From the NCBI GenBank assembly GCA_003439945.1, contig QVRM01004007.1, positions 1,359,501-1,423,500 of the forward strand: a DNA stretch of 64,000 nucleotides. The letters are read 5' to 3'. The translations under genes and the position numbers were made by a program. The DNA is from Dermanyssus gallinae. Lineage: Eukaryota; Arthropoda; Arachnida; Mesostigmata; Dermanyssidae. The notes beneath the pieces are model-generated. The model was given only the letters and a program-made list of their open reading frames with translations, did no database searches and was not told the DNA's origin. This document shows positions 12,682 through 25,909 of this stretch, in pieces (positions within the stretch are counted from its first letter, which is position 1; the number at the start of each line of letters is the position of its first letter).

Positions 12682-12826
12682 ATATAATCGTCGTTATAAA
12701 CAATTTGAACACTTTAGCGGCCGTCCCACCGGGAGAAAATTGCAGAAACCGCCGATACGTCTGGCAGCTTGCAACGTGGTATTTAGCGCACGCAGAACCG
12801 GCAGCGACATTTCCAAACGTCACTTA
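12682..12826 (-). mobile_element. SINE family B, body only
   Basis: About 145 bp closely match 58804-58950, sharing wording such as tatttagcgcac and gaaccggc-gcgacat in the same order. At 58.8 kb this body is preceded on the minus strand by a tRNA-like head; here the head is missing, as in a 5'-truncated copy. Confidence 0.65.
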
Positions 12827-12984
12827 AAACAAATGTGACTTGATTACGAATCACAACATGATTACAAAATAAAATAATTGCTTTAAAAACTTAATTAACA
12901 ATAATACATCATTAAAACATATGAGCAATTAAAACATGTGAACAGACCATCTATCATACGTAAGTTAAGACTGTATTATACATG

Positions 12985-13680
12985 AAGAACTGGCAAAGTT
13001 TTCACCATTTCTATGATAGATATGTTGACGCAAAACCCACTAATTTCTATAGATTTCGCGAGGCGATGGATTCGTGCATTGAAGCCTTAAAATTGCGTCT
13101 TACCCCTCTTTCTGTCATTTTTTCTCAGAAGGAGGAAGAAATGGCGTGGTGCCAAGTCGGGTAAATCGACTTGGAGCTTCACCAACGTGACTCGATATGC
13201 TGCGAGATCTGGCCATATTGTTTCAGTCCGGTGGGCTGGGGCATTGTCGTGGTGGAGAAGCCACTGCCCAATTAGAGACGCTTTATTACACAGCTCTTTC
13301 TGTTGAGGACAGTAAACATTTTTTGTAGGCATTCTGTAGTATACCAATCGTTTGCCACTGTGTCACTTTCTTCCAGTTCGACTATCGCTACAATTTTGCT
13401 CCTTGGAGAAGAAGATGGTAACCAGCACCTTGCCAGCCGACCGATGCCGCTTCACTTTTATGTGGTGAAAGCACTTCAACGCCCGGCCACTGCGTGCTCT
13501 GGAATTTGGGTAGGGAGTCATAAAACTACCATATCGGAAACTCGAGAGACTCATAAAAATACCATATCGAAAACTCGCCAAATCGTTTCGTGAAATCCAT
13601 AGAGTAGATTTTTGGTAAGGTGTTCGTGCAGGATCTGATGGAGGGACGTGGCATCCATGCCCAAATGAATGTAATATTAA
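12985..13680 (-). pseudogene. Broken mariner transposase
   Basis: Minus-strand pieces in shifting frames follow mariner order: HLGMDATSLHQILHEHLTKN (helix-turn-helix region, about 13670-13610), RSAGKVLVTIFF (about 13440-13400), and [20 protein letters not shown] then LPDLAPRHFFLLL (about 13275-13115). HHDN supplies the second catalytic Asp. The third appears replaced, since the usual APxDF reads APRHF. Several frameshifts mean it is dead. The sequence differs clearly from the mariner at 52828-54085, so it is another lineage. Terminal inverted repeats were not found. Confidence 0.75.
13515..13576 (+). repeat. Two-unit tandem repeat inside the broken mariner
   Basis: About 30 bp is present twice in tandem: gagtcataaaactaccatat... 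(13515-13544) and gagactcataaaaataccat... (13545-13576), each ending aaactcg. It interrupts the transposase reading. Confidence 0.7.
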
Positions 13681-14473
<793 letters not shown>

Positions 14474-15300
14474 TTGAACAACAAACTGTTCTCTTCGGCT
14501 ATTCTTCTTCGACTATCGTGTCAGTTGTGCGAGACTCGTGCAACTTCCGTTTCACCGCATTTCTCATTGCTATTGTCGCTACTGCCGCTGCGGGTGCGGG
14601 GTTGTTGTTACAGCTGTAGCCAATCGTATTTATTATTATCAGCTCGTTTCGACAATCAATGGGTCGCCCGAACTGGGGTTATCTGTTCGTCTTCCTGGCA
14701 TCTTCTCATCGATGGCCTACGACGAAGCCAGAGACGCTGACGGTAACGTTGATGACTACGAGAAGGAGAAGGAAGGACAGCTGTAACAACAACAACAATC
14801 GCAACAGCAGCAGCAACAAAAACAACAACAATAACAACAATAGCAATAACAGCAGCAAACTGGGGCAGCGCACGCAATAAGCTCAGATGCCCTATCTTCA
14901 TCTCGTCTCGTTTACGCCTCGGTAGACGGTAGTTCATCTCAGTTTTTGCCTCAAGTTAACTGAAGATTAGCAGCCAGCTAAGCTCGTCTTTTCAAAGTGA
15001 AAAAGTTTTGTCAACAGCAGCAGAGCTGTCGTTGTTGCTATCCCCGTGCGTTTTGAACAAACACACAAACAACCAAATCCTTTGTGCGAAAACCCTGTCG
15101 CCTTTCCCCCTTGTTATTGCTCTCTTTCTCTGGCTCGCAGCTGAGCTCTGTCTTCTATCCAAGTGGTGTAGAGACGATGGCACTCATCTAGCTGAAGACG
15201 GCGGCCGCATAAAACGGAATCTCTTTCTCTCTCAGTCTCTTTTCTACGTGAACGACAGTCGTCCGGCCCACTCGACGTTCATCAAGTCGACTGTCTGACC
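14474..15300. other. GC-richer, triplet-rich stretch, possible 5' UTR or promoter of an unseen gene
   Basis: Composition shifts sharply from the AT-rich surroundings. It carries CAA/CAG triplets (about 14786-14865) and pyrimidine-rich, initiator-like phrases, resembling the regions before PRDX6 (43740-44488) and MINDY (about 22950-24150). No conserved coding exon could be identified, so a first exon is inference only. Confidence 0.25.
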
Positions 15301-16551
15301 TTCCGACAGTCTCGTATATGGTATCGAGTAACTATTCAAAACAGCTTCCTTGGAAATTATTTTTGATAGATATATTATTCCGTATTTACCTTTCCGATTT
15401 TTTCCTTTACAGAATTTACTTTTATATATATATATATGGTGTAGCCTTAAATACTAAAAGTTAGTCCAATGCTACCCAACTTGTCAAAAGGCATTATAAA
15501 CATTATAAAATTATTAACATAATACACTGCGCACATCCATAAGATGGGGCGCATCGGCCAAAATGTTAACAGCTTACTCTTCCTCCTTCTCTCTTCCCGT
15601 ACCGGAACATTGTTCATCTATTCTTTTATATAATCTGTTTTTGTTGAGCCAACTAGAGCCACCGCGATTACCGGAAATCCACTTATGCAGAAAATTGAGC
15701 CAAGACGACACTGCGTTCAAACATATCGAAAGGAATCAAGTCCCTGAATTAACGTCCTGAAACGTCTCAATGAACGAATCTTATCAACGTGCTTCTTTTT
15801 TTTGTAGGGGAGGTTTCGCGGAATGCATGATGTACGTGCCCGGGTTCCTCCCCGCCTCCTTAGAATTGCATGGCATTGCTTCGACATCAATATGCTACTA
15901 TCGGTCAGTGAGCAGGAGAAATAAACATGGTATTTATCGATTTTCTTTCTTCTTCTCATTATTTGTCATTAGCGTTGCTAGACCAATCAGCAGATCTACT
16001 AATGCATCGACGCTTAATTCGCAACAAAATGGCCTAGAACTCCAAACCGGACACTACCGTTTCCGCCTTGAAATACAATTTATTTCCCGTCTCAGTTCTA
16101 CGGATAGCAGCTCTAGTTGGAAAAAGGACACTTTCATACTAGTTTGCGTCAGCTGGCTTTGACATTTTAACTGTGTAGAAAGAGAATGTGATTGGTAAGC
16201 AGATGCAATCGCTGGGAGAAATGCACAAAAGCGGTTGGCTCATAAAAATGCCATTGAATCGTTGTACCTTAACGAAAACCATGAAAAAGAGTTGTTTAAA
16301 GGAGTGCGCCGCTGACCATCATCAAATATCTTGCCGCAGATCATCACTGAGACAAAAAGTGTATGTTTCTGTGTGAATACAAAGTCGAAGAAAGATGGTG
16401 GCACCAACGTAGAATTCTGCTCAGGGTCAAACAAAACCTCCATTCCAGATTGGGAAATAATTCATTCAAACAATTATTCATCTTTGCCAGGTAGTATAAA
16501 AACATATACATTGGGAAATACAAAAAACAAAAAGAGCAAAAAGTATCTAGC
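15301..16551. other. No gene recognised
   Basis: An AT-rich stretch running up to the enolase pseudogene, with a 130-codon frame at 15770-16162 that has no recognisable motif. Confidence 0.4.
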
Positions 16552-17212
16552 GACGGCACTGATAAAAAGGACAAGCTGGGCGCCAATGCTATTCGAGGTG
16601 TGTAGATGGCCGTGCGCAAACGTGGCGCCGCCGAAAAAGGCATCCCGCTGTCCGCCATATTGCGTTAATTCGAAGATCGTTCTGCGCGTGCCAGCCTTCA
16701 ACATCATCAATGTAGCTTGTCACGCCGTCAATAAGCTGGCCATGCAGGAATTCATGATTTTGCCGACGAGAGCAGCTACATTCGCCAAAGCAATGCGAAT
16801 GGGCAGCGAAACCAACCATGAGCTGCAGGCGGTCATTAAGAAGAAGCTTGGCCTGGTGGTCACGGCTGTAGGACACAAGGGTGGCCATAATGAGCTGTAT
16901 TGTACTTAGGTACCATCTTGAAATGCAATGTTATTGCGAAATAACTAAAATGGAAAGAAACGAGGGTGGCTTTCTCGCGCTTGACTTTCAGGACAACAAG
17001 GAAGCGCTCGAATTCGTTAAGGAGACCATTCAGCTCACCGAATACACGGGCAAGGTCGGGCCGGCATGAACGTGGCCGCTTCGGAGTTTTGCCAGAACAA
17101 GAAGTGCAGCTTTGACTTCAAAAATCAGCCACCCGTTCCGGGACCGGAACACCTGACTTCCGCTCAGCTGCGAGAAGTCTGTGAGGACCTCATGAAGAAG
17201 TATGCCCTTTAG
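16552..17212 (+). pseudogene. Enolase pseudogene, internal fragment
   Basis: Enolase catalyses 2-phosphoglycerate to phosphoenolpyruvate in glycolysis. Pieces in enolase order are [17 protein letters not shown] (16552 on), [14 protein letters not shown], then in another frame VPAFNIIN and [12 protein letters not shown] (about 16690-16770), [29 protein letters not shown] (about 16995-17055), and after another frameshift MNVAASEFCQNKKCSFDF to a stop near 17212. It covers roughly residues 104-290 of about 433. Damage includes an in-frame TAG after RGV, frame changes near 16665 and 17065, an 84-bp insertion (about 16879-16962), and altered residues in the NGGSHAGN loop (here NVACHAVN). Both ends are missing. 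No poly-A tail was seen, so whether it is processed is undecided. Confidence 0.85.
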
Positions 17213-18230
17213 CATGCATGGTCCCGAGCATGAGAACTTCGTCTAATATGTGACACCTTAACGATACAACTCTAACGAGAAGCGAGGTGGCACTCAACTG
17301 TAAATATAGTAAAGGTAGTCCGGCTTAAAAAGACAGACAAGCCTTCGGTACTGAGATGTGTAAGACCTGGAAAGCTCATCACAAGAATAAGAAAAACCAA
17401 GCCTAAGACACCGTGCAAATCACTGGGCTCCAACTATATGCTGCCTACTTTACCGATATTTCTTTAATGAATGGAAATTAAGACTCATGGCAATTTATTA
17501 AAAACACATAAATGAAGTCCTGCACTACTGCGCTTAAGAGTACTTGCAGAGAAGAAGCCTAAATGTCAGAGAGGCAACCGGGGTAACATTCATCTGCTAC
17601 ACTGTAATATTACACTAAATTTGGTTGCTTGTTAAGTCTTTGATAGAAGGTGAACTGATAAAAGAGTATGTCAGTGGATCTGTTAAAGTCGACAGTGTGG
17701 ACTAGACTTGGCTCTGGCCTCCTTAAATAAAACTGAACTACTTAATCTCTGTGTCTGTAGGGGCACAAAAGAAGCGATAAACACATTCTGCATGACTATC
17801 GCACTAGATATCTGTGCTTCGATATGTCAGTCAATCACAATCGACGCATGCGAATCACACGTACGTATACCACCGAGGCTACCTACATAGTACAAAACTA
17901 GACTATGTGGGTAGCCTTAAGGACCTTATTATATTCTATAATACATTCTTATAGTAACTGAGCACTCTATAAATTTCAGGATATATTAATTTAGGATATG
18001 TCAATTTTTGTAGCCTTAATAATGGCCATAATAAGATGCACACAAGTTCTTGCTTGCGTTTTTTTACAGGAGCCAGGAACGAAAATGCATAATGTACATC
18101 CGTTGGCATGGGTAGTGTGGGACTTTCAAACCCACTGAAACATGGCGATTCCCTAATCTACATGACCGGGATATTTGTAGTATAACTTCAGTATATGTAG
18201 GATTGCATAGGAAGTTTTCCGATCTGGCTT
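17213..18230. other. No gene recognised
   Basis: An AT-rich gap between the enolase pseudogene and the LINE at 18231. No supported exon or repeat was identified. Confidence 0.4.
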
Positions 18231-18840
18231 TCAATCGTCGCTGAGCACCTCTGAGAATAGATCTCTCGTCGTACTGCTCTGCGCGTCTAGTCGTGATCGG
18301 GCCGTCTGCCTCTTGGCATCGAAAGCCCTGCATGCAAAAAGAGCGTGATCCACGTCATCGGTCTCGCCGGCGTCACACAAGACACATATGTCTACCTCAG
18401 TCTTTACGACCTTTACCATATTGGTCTGGAAGCAGCCATGGCCGGTGACAACTTGGATTAGCAACTGAGGTAGTACGTAGCTTTCGCGTATTCGCATCGG
18501 CACCATTTCATAAAATCTGAGATTATAGACCTCGCCCACGACCCTGGTGCCTCTCTTTCCGCTCCAGTCCACTCAGCCTTCCAGCTCTCGAAAGTGTTCG
18601 TCTTTTCTAAGTGCCTTATCCCGGTATAAGATGATGATCTGCTATATCCTTTTCATTTGTAGACCCTTATGACAAGATAGCTTCTTTTTTATTTTTGAAC
18701 CCAGCCAAACCAAACCGCCTCGGTCCTTCAGCAGGTCCGCGTCTCTTGCGTTAACAAAGATTGCCAAGTCGTCGGCATAGGCGACGAATTTAGCCCCGCG
18801 AGGCACGCTATCGTACACTAGGTTCCACAGCTAGGCCCTA
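18231..18840 (-). mobile_element. R1-like LINE remnant (RT catalytic motif and terminal zinc knuckle)
   Basis: On the minus strand FVAYADDLAIFV (about 18790-18755) is the reverse transcriptase catalytic box. After a deletion the frame resumes with KRGTRVVGEVYNLRFYEMVP and then CVLCDAGETDDVDHALFACR (about 18395-18330), the CCHC knuckle that ends R1-type ORF2. A stop near 18231 closes it. The thumb region is mostly absent, so the copy is internally deleted. Confidence 0.75.
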
Positions 18841-20766
18841 GCAGGAAGTCTTGTCGTGCACCTGCAGTCATCGCGTATTGCCGTTGCAACCCATACTTCA
18901 CTAAGTCCGATAGAAGGCTACCAAACGCCAAAGATACAGCTGCCTCCTTTTTCTCCACTGCATTCAGGATCATCCCCAGTTTGCGCTGTTAGACGCACTA
19001 TTTACGTCCAGAAATATCAGAAGGCAAACATTGCAAGCTCTGGAGCTTTTCTATCACCTTTCCTCGGACTTAGCGAGTATCCTGCTAACGGTATCTGTCA
19101 AATCCTGAGGGATCGTCTGTGTTACTTACGAGTTATTAAAATTGCTTAATTTAACTAGCGAATATTATAATAGAAATGTACTCTTTTTCAGATTTGTTAC
19201 ATACTCTACTAGTAGGCCGACATGCCAGTATGTCGAAAATAGGCTTTCAATGCGGTCGTAGATGCAAGCACCCGGGTCTGTATATTCGTTGATGAATTAA
19301 ATTACGTATGTTTACCAAAACTAATTAATACAAACCAACGATGTTTACATGATTACATCGAGGCAAAACAACGCGGTGGTTGCAGTATCTTTAAAACCAA
19401 TTAAAACATAAGCGTATCAAAGAGTTGTTTTTGCAGGCAAGCAGTTGATTGGCAAACAACTTTCAACGTCAAATTCCGCTTCCACCCACAACGACGCTCA
19501 GCATCTGGCACTAAAACCTACTAAGTTGGCCAAATTTCCCAACCCCGGTCTTAAGTAGCTTTCAGCAGCTAAGTCTCGAGCGTCTTTTGGCAAACTTGGA
19601 TCGCTGTAGGTATCGACATTAATAATGTCGGATAATTGACACCTATCCTAAAGATAGCTCAGCAAATCAACAAGTTCAGTACGTATACGGCCAGCTTCCA
19701 CTATAGCTTGTCTTTCGTGCAATCATATCGATCAGACATTGCGGCTTGTCATGTATGCCAATTATAGTGATAATGTCATACAGGCTAATTCGTCCAAAGT
19801 TTTTCATGTATTCCAAGCGAACCACTGTGACTCGTTCTTTGGAATATGCTATTTAAAAACACGTAGCTGGCTTTAACTAATTCGAAATATGAGTCTAAAT
19901 GGCCATGCTTCGAGCTTTATATACAGACATATAATTGCCTTTTTTCTTAGACGTTTCTCGGCATATCCAACTGTGACTAATCAATGCTGCTCATAGAGAA
20001 GGTAAACTATACCTCCCACCCCCCTAATCTGTACAACCATTCTGAATATTTAATTTTATTTTTTGTAACGTTAACTTAAATCTGAATATATTTGAAAGGA
20101 ATGCCTCGTTAGTTCTGTACTTTCACTGTGCGGTCGATTCCGTCTACGTCTCTGTGGCAAATAAAGAATATCAAAACGCGAAAACACGTAACGTGAACGT
20201 GAAGCACACGTGAAACACCTAAGCTGTGAACGCCTGAAGGAGCGCTCACCACCTTTCGCGCGGTAGAGCCATTGGAACAGCCAAACACAAATTAAAGCGA
20301 GAATTTCGTGTCTGGTTGCTGCAGCCGCAGCTTGTGACGCTAAATACTTGTTGCCTCAGGACGCAGCACAATAACTACATATCTGATCACCCCGATTTGA
20401 TCAAATGAATCCCTCGCCAGTTAATAAATAGGTGCGTGTGTGTACGAACTAAATCAAATCAAACGCACTATGGCGTGTCCACCCAGAAAGAAACAAAGAA
20501 ACGTGCGTATTGGCAGTAGGCGTGTTGCAGGGTGTCGTCGCTTTACTCGTTTCGACAACAAAAACTAGCCACTACCACCAGTACGTAGAGGTATAGAGTT
20601 CATTTGCTGCTGCTCAAAATTATAAAAGTGATGGTCATACTTTTTTGACGCCTCTTCTTTCGTTGAATGGCTACTGATCGGCGTACTATGCAAACGAAGC
20701 ATTACAGACCTAACACCATATCGCAGAGTATTTCTATAATATAGAAGACCTCGGAAATAGCTGAAT

Positions 20767-20802
<36 letters not shown>

Positions 20803-22129
20803 GCATTGCAAGAAGGCCATAGTCCTGTCAAAGATGTCTTGCTCGTTCGGTGGCCCGCAAGCGAGACCTTTCTTCGTACCTCTTTGCGCGGTCGCTGTCC
20901 GGAGATATCACAACAAGACGCAGAGACAAAACACTCTAAGTCAGTAACAGTAGTGACATCAGGTGATGACGTGCTGCTTGTTTTCCTATTTAGATGATGG
21001 CGCGTCAATGTACGGCTCTCGTCTAGCCTCGGTCTACCGTTGACTGACAGCTCGTTCCACAGTGCTAATAGTCAAGCCGTGGGCCGGACACACCGCACAC
21101 ATGATGGCCCAGGTTCAGAACTTAGCGCCGGGGCCTTGAGATGCAGAGAGCTTGGTCTTCCCCATCCACAAATGTAAACAAACCGATTGTAAACAAAAGT
21201 ACCCGTCGAAATAGCCGACGATGGCGACCTATCAGCAGACTTCGCCGTTGGTGGTTCATCGGTCGGGTAGACAGCAACGCTCTGCTGTCATGGCTCCTCC
21301 ATCGTTCGCCGTCAGCCGTCAAGGGTGACGGCCCGCTGGCAGGCCGAAGCTTGCAGGCTTCATTATAAGTACCATCGTTAAACAACGTTTTTAAATTAAA
21401 GCAATAAAATGAGAAAATGTAAGTATAGTGCGTTTTAGTGTGTTGCATCCAATGATTGATGAAATTAATGAGTGCGACTGTTGACGCTGCGCAGAGAGAG
21501 CGGAACCCGCCAGGACGGCATATGTGGACAGAGCCGGTTAATCCACCTATGGATTCGATCCACCGCCATATTTGTCATTGATTTTAACAAATACATTCCG
21601 CAGGAGGTCAAATACATAACATACGCGACCTGACACCCTATCCTTACGCCGTGCTGCAGCCTGCGTTTGGCGGCAGTTCCTGCTAGAGCATATAGAACGT
21701 TATGCACCTCTCGACTTACACGTAAGCCGTGCTAAAGTATGAACCTGTCGACCCTGAATACACAATCAATGGCATCATTTTACCCCCATTTACCCTAAAG
21801 CGTGATCTGGAAATGCACATTACTCTAAACCTCGACTTAAGTTACCATATTTAATCAAGACTTTATGTCGACTCGTACTCAATTTATTTGTTTATAAATT
21901 ACAAGCCTACTTCTTTGATACCGAATGACCTTGATGTCAACATTCCATTAATCCTAAGGGTGTGGCTCAAACAGAGCTCATAATTGGTCTATTTAAATAG
22001 CGGTTCGCCAGGTGGACACGCGCTAACAACCCATCTCAGTCGTCGGAGGAATGGAACGCTAATCGCGTAATCCGTTTGGTTTAATGTCGAGAAAGTGACC
22101 ACGTCAATCATTCTTTAAATTGCTAGAAT
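18841..22129. other. Gene-poor stretch
   Basis: No supported exon in about 3.3 kb. It includes an (AT)n tract at about 20768-20801. A GC-richer patch at 21000-21360 has no readable conserved protein on either strand. Confidence 0.4.
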
Positions 22130-22400
22130 ACATTCGTGTTGCAATATTCAAACATCGAGTTAACCGACGGCATGATATCAGTCGTCCTCTTAAGAGAGTA
22201 TGACAAGCGTCGCATCTCCTCCCCATTTCGTGTGAATATTAGTCTACGTTATAGCGTTCTTTTTACGGAGTTAGGCCGATGTCAGAAAAGCCGTAGCTCG
22301 TGTTTGTCAACTTTAAGGCTGCTTTAGTGTCTTGTACGCTCGAGGAACGAGGTTCTGGACAGTTACTCGATACAGTTCAGAGTACTTGCGCAATTTCTTT
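22130..22400 (+). mobile_element. Possible LINE RT scrap
   Basis: A short frame reads LVFVNFKAALVS near 22290-22335, resembling the RT segment FVDFKAAFDS, with a preceding frame containing FRVNISLRYSVLF that could be a decayed block before it. Too little is left to assign a family, and it may be chance. Confidence 0.25.
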
Positions 22401-24616
22401 TATTTGACGAGGTTAGCCGCGTAGCCAGGACGAGATGCCTCGTGACTGACATCTGAAGGTGTAAGCGATTCAGCCATAGCGCCGTTTCAAACTAGGACAC
22501 CCGCCTTTTTGAAGTAAAATAAGGATATCCGATATAGATCGGTCGTTTTTGAGATGTATGGGAGAGACGTTCTTGAGATATAAGAGATAATGCAACCCGG
22601 AAGAGCTCTGTGGATGTCGTTAGTTGAAACATTATCCGGGGCAGAGGACGGTCTGGCTATTAAGACTTTACATGTTGTTTTTTTTTTCACAAGAGAAAAA
22701 CGTTGAAAGCTGCATTGTCCAAAAATTTCATTATTACTGTTGTCAATACAATGCATTTTCTGTAAGGGAATAGAGTTTTAGTAGCAAGAGCCGAACGGCG
22801 TCCTCTATCCCCCCCCCCGCCTGCATAAGCGAAAACAGGGTAGAGAGGATAACTCCAATGGCTTAATATCCATTCAAGCATACAGTTGTGCTGTTTCAGA
22901 ATTCAAGTCTCCTGTTGGTACTTGGCACTGATTTTTGATAAATAAACGCATTGGCGGTGCTAACTTTTCAGGCAGACGACATATGGAGGAAGGCCGACGG
23001 GGGGGGGGGGGCGGATCCGTTGCTCTTGACGACAAAAGATGGTGGAAGTTCTGTCGACCTTCGGTGAGAGCAGATCAGTCACAGACGTCGTCGGCTACAT
23101 TTGCGATCCACCACCAGTTTGGCGCGGCATTTGTTTACGGTTGTAATCGGTTTTCTCGTGTAGATCGTCGGTTGTTCCGCAGATAGATGGATGGATGGAT
23201 GGGTGGGTGGGCGGGCGAGAGAGGAGTCGAGTGGGGCGGTGCAGTGGTACCCGTCCGTCTTCTGTACGCTCAGTATTTAGCGTGTTTACTCGATGATGCT
23301 GGTGTTGTCGTTGTGCGTCGTTCGATGCCAGCTGATGGAGACGGAGAGCCAACAAACACAACAACATCATCAGAAAATCTTTCCCGATTCGGCCGAGTGT
23401 ATGTGCGCGCATCATCTACTCCGCCGTTCCTTCTACTCGCAGGTTTGTAGCTTGCGTGCTCTAATTGCAAAGATCTGATCAGCTTGCAGCTAGCTGGTCG
23501 TCCGGCTGCTTGCAGCGAGCTGTGCCAGCATCCACGAAGGTTCGTCGACACGTCAGAGACGACATTCGACAGACAGAAGAATGTCGTGGAATTTCATCTT
23601 TGATCAATTGATCCATTCCATTCGAGACTGATTCCCTACCTACATCATTTGGTATGGCCGCCGCTGCTGCTGCTGCTGCAGCTGCAGCTGCTGTTGTTGC
23701 AAACGGATGTTGGGGTGTTGCAGAGTAGCTGTTATAGCAACATTCATGTCAATACTGTCATCTATTCGTGACAGTAATAGATGTACGTGGCCATGGATTG
23801 ATTTGAGTTGTGTGTGTGTGTGATATGAAACATGTGAAAAGATGTTGAAACTCCGAGCTGGCGAGCTAAACTGCGAGTCTGGCGGACAGCAGTCTGTAGA
23901 CCTGTATCTGTAGGCGTGACAGCGCCCTTGAGCTATAACCATCGCCCGCGACGTTGTGGATGTCGCGATGTTGAAAGCATGAAGATGTTTCGTGCTGTTA
24001 CCAAGTTGGCGAGATGTACATACTTACTCTCGCAAAGAGAGCCGACGAGCGCGTGTGCATAGCAAGAAAGCTTTTGTTATTTTATGGCCGACCTCGTTCA
24101 CTGTGAAGTGTAGCGGCTGCTGCTGCTGCTTTGATGTTAGGTGTGTTGTTGTATGTATGTGTGTATAAATCTGTACAAGCTATAATATGTCTATCCAGGG
24201 GAAGATGTGATCTGGCTTTGATCTAGCTGGCCTCGGGGCTTTGTGTTTTAATTTGTGTTTTTCACATTACATAAAGGCGAATAGCATTAGCTGTTGACAT
24301 CAGTCGTGTCCGTGCGTTAAGTTACCTACAAAACGCCCATTCATTCAATCTGTTTTTGAGTATTAACAAACAAGGGGGTGTATATTTGCATTTTAAATAG
24401 TCGTTGTTCTCGCGCAAATGCGTAAAGCTAAAAACCTCATCAATTGTCGAAATTTTGTAGCTCATATTTCTACTATTTTATGTTCCACCTACTCAGTTCG
24501 CTGGTCAATTTATTTGCAACAGCTGTTGGTAATATTCGATTTCGGTTCATTTATCGTCTGTGCTCAACAGACTAAGGTAATTCACTAATAACGTCGACTG
24601 CACGCTAGCGAGTGCA

Positions 24617-24681
<65 letters not shown>

Positions 24682-25622
24682 CGGATTTTTATAAACAATT
24701 GAATCGGTGCAACATCTTAGACCAACATAGCAATCATTTCCTTTGTTTTAAAAAGTCTACAGTGCAGTGGCTCACTAGTACACAAAGAAGTGTGTTACCG
24801 GGTCTGCGCTATTAAAAACCCACAACTTGTTTATTGGTCAACAATATTCCTCAGACGGTGTATCTGCTTGCAGTGTTAGTTAAAATTGATGATTTGGTTG
24901 TAAACGTTTAGTAAAGATAGCAGCTACCGTGTAATTTAACCAGATATTCCGTCGAGGAGCGACTTACGATAACTAGCCTCAAATCTCTGTTGTTTTCCGT
25001 GTTGCTCAGTAAAAAAAAAGCGGTACTCCCGATATTGAGGCTTTATTATGTATATTGACAATTTAGCACTACTTTCACACGGGCGGATATATCTACAATA
25101 GTTTCCGGGAGTCCCCTAGTCTTTTTTTACAAAGATGCAGCAACTTGTGGTTCACGCTTGGATCCTACCGTAGCTCAACGCGTTTTAAATCGTCAGCAAT
25201 TTCACGTCAAAGTAGTTATTAAACCTATTTCTGTCCTGTTTAGTGTGCTACATGGCCGATGCGTCACCCCCTAATTAATGCCGTCTTTGGCCTTGATATT
25301 AACAAACACGTATCATATGTGGTCAAATGCATTTCAGACGCTTAATTTTGGGGCTTTTATATTGAATACCCCTCTCTGAGTGGGAACATAATGCTATCAA
25401 ATGCCTAGAAGCGAGCACCGAAACCAGAGCCAGCGGGCAGGCATTTGACATGGAAAAATGATTGGTAAATCGGCGGCTATTATGAATGAGGATTCCGATT
25501 AAAGCACAGCATACCTGTACGTACCCAAATCTTATTACGTCCATGCTTATATATTTTCGCGTGCATTACGCAGTAGTTAATGTAATGTTCGTTGCATGTA
25601 TGTTTTGAACGTTTCAGTCGCT
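22401..25622. other. Upstream region of the MINDY-like gene
   Basis: From about 22950 to 24150 the DNA is GC-richer, with G13 (22999-23011), tandem ggat/gggt units near 23185-23216 and CTG/CAG triplets at 23661-23699, suggesting a promoter and 5' UTR. An acceptor-like tttcag ends at 25617, five bases before the MINDY start codon, so an upstream non-coding exon is likely. A (TA)n tract lies at 24619-24679. The transcription start was not located. Confidence 0.35.
24619..24679. repeat. (TA)n microsatellite
   Basis: About 61 bp of pure TA dinucleotides. Confidence 0.9.
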
Positions 25623-25909
25623 ATGAGTGATCCGGCTGGAGGAGGCGGGAAAACCTGTCCAGCGACTACGAGGCCTGACAACGGCGGTACTTCGGGCGGG
25701 GGACATGCATACCACGTGCGGTGGGTTCCGTTGGGTGGTGTCCGCTATCCAATCGTCACACAGAACGAGAACGGACCGTGTCCGCTTCTTGCCATCATCA
25801 ACCTGCTCGTTCTCAAGGGTGCCATCCATCTGCCACCGATGGTCGAAATCATCACCGCGGACCAACTTATGGAGTATCTAGGAGATGCGATGCTAGGAGC
25901 CATGCCTAA
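25623..25909 (+). CDS. MINDY-like coding exon 1
   Basis: Starts at ATG 25623 (MSDPAGGGG), with a Gly-rich leader and then the Gln/Cys catalytic motif. It ends in phase 2 before donor gtgagt at 25910. Confidence 0.9.

Noticed and set aside
16331..16909. A 192-codon frame that could be annotated as a novel gene
   Set aside because: Its second half is enolase out of context with preceding and following enolase pieces in other frames; it is a pseudogene.
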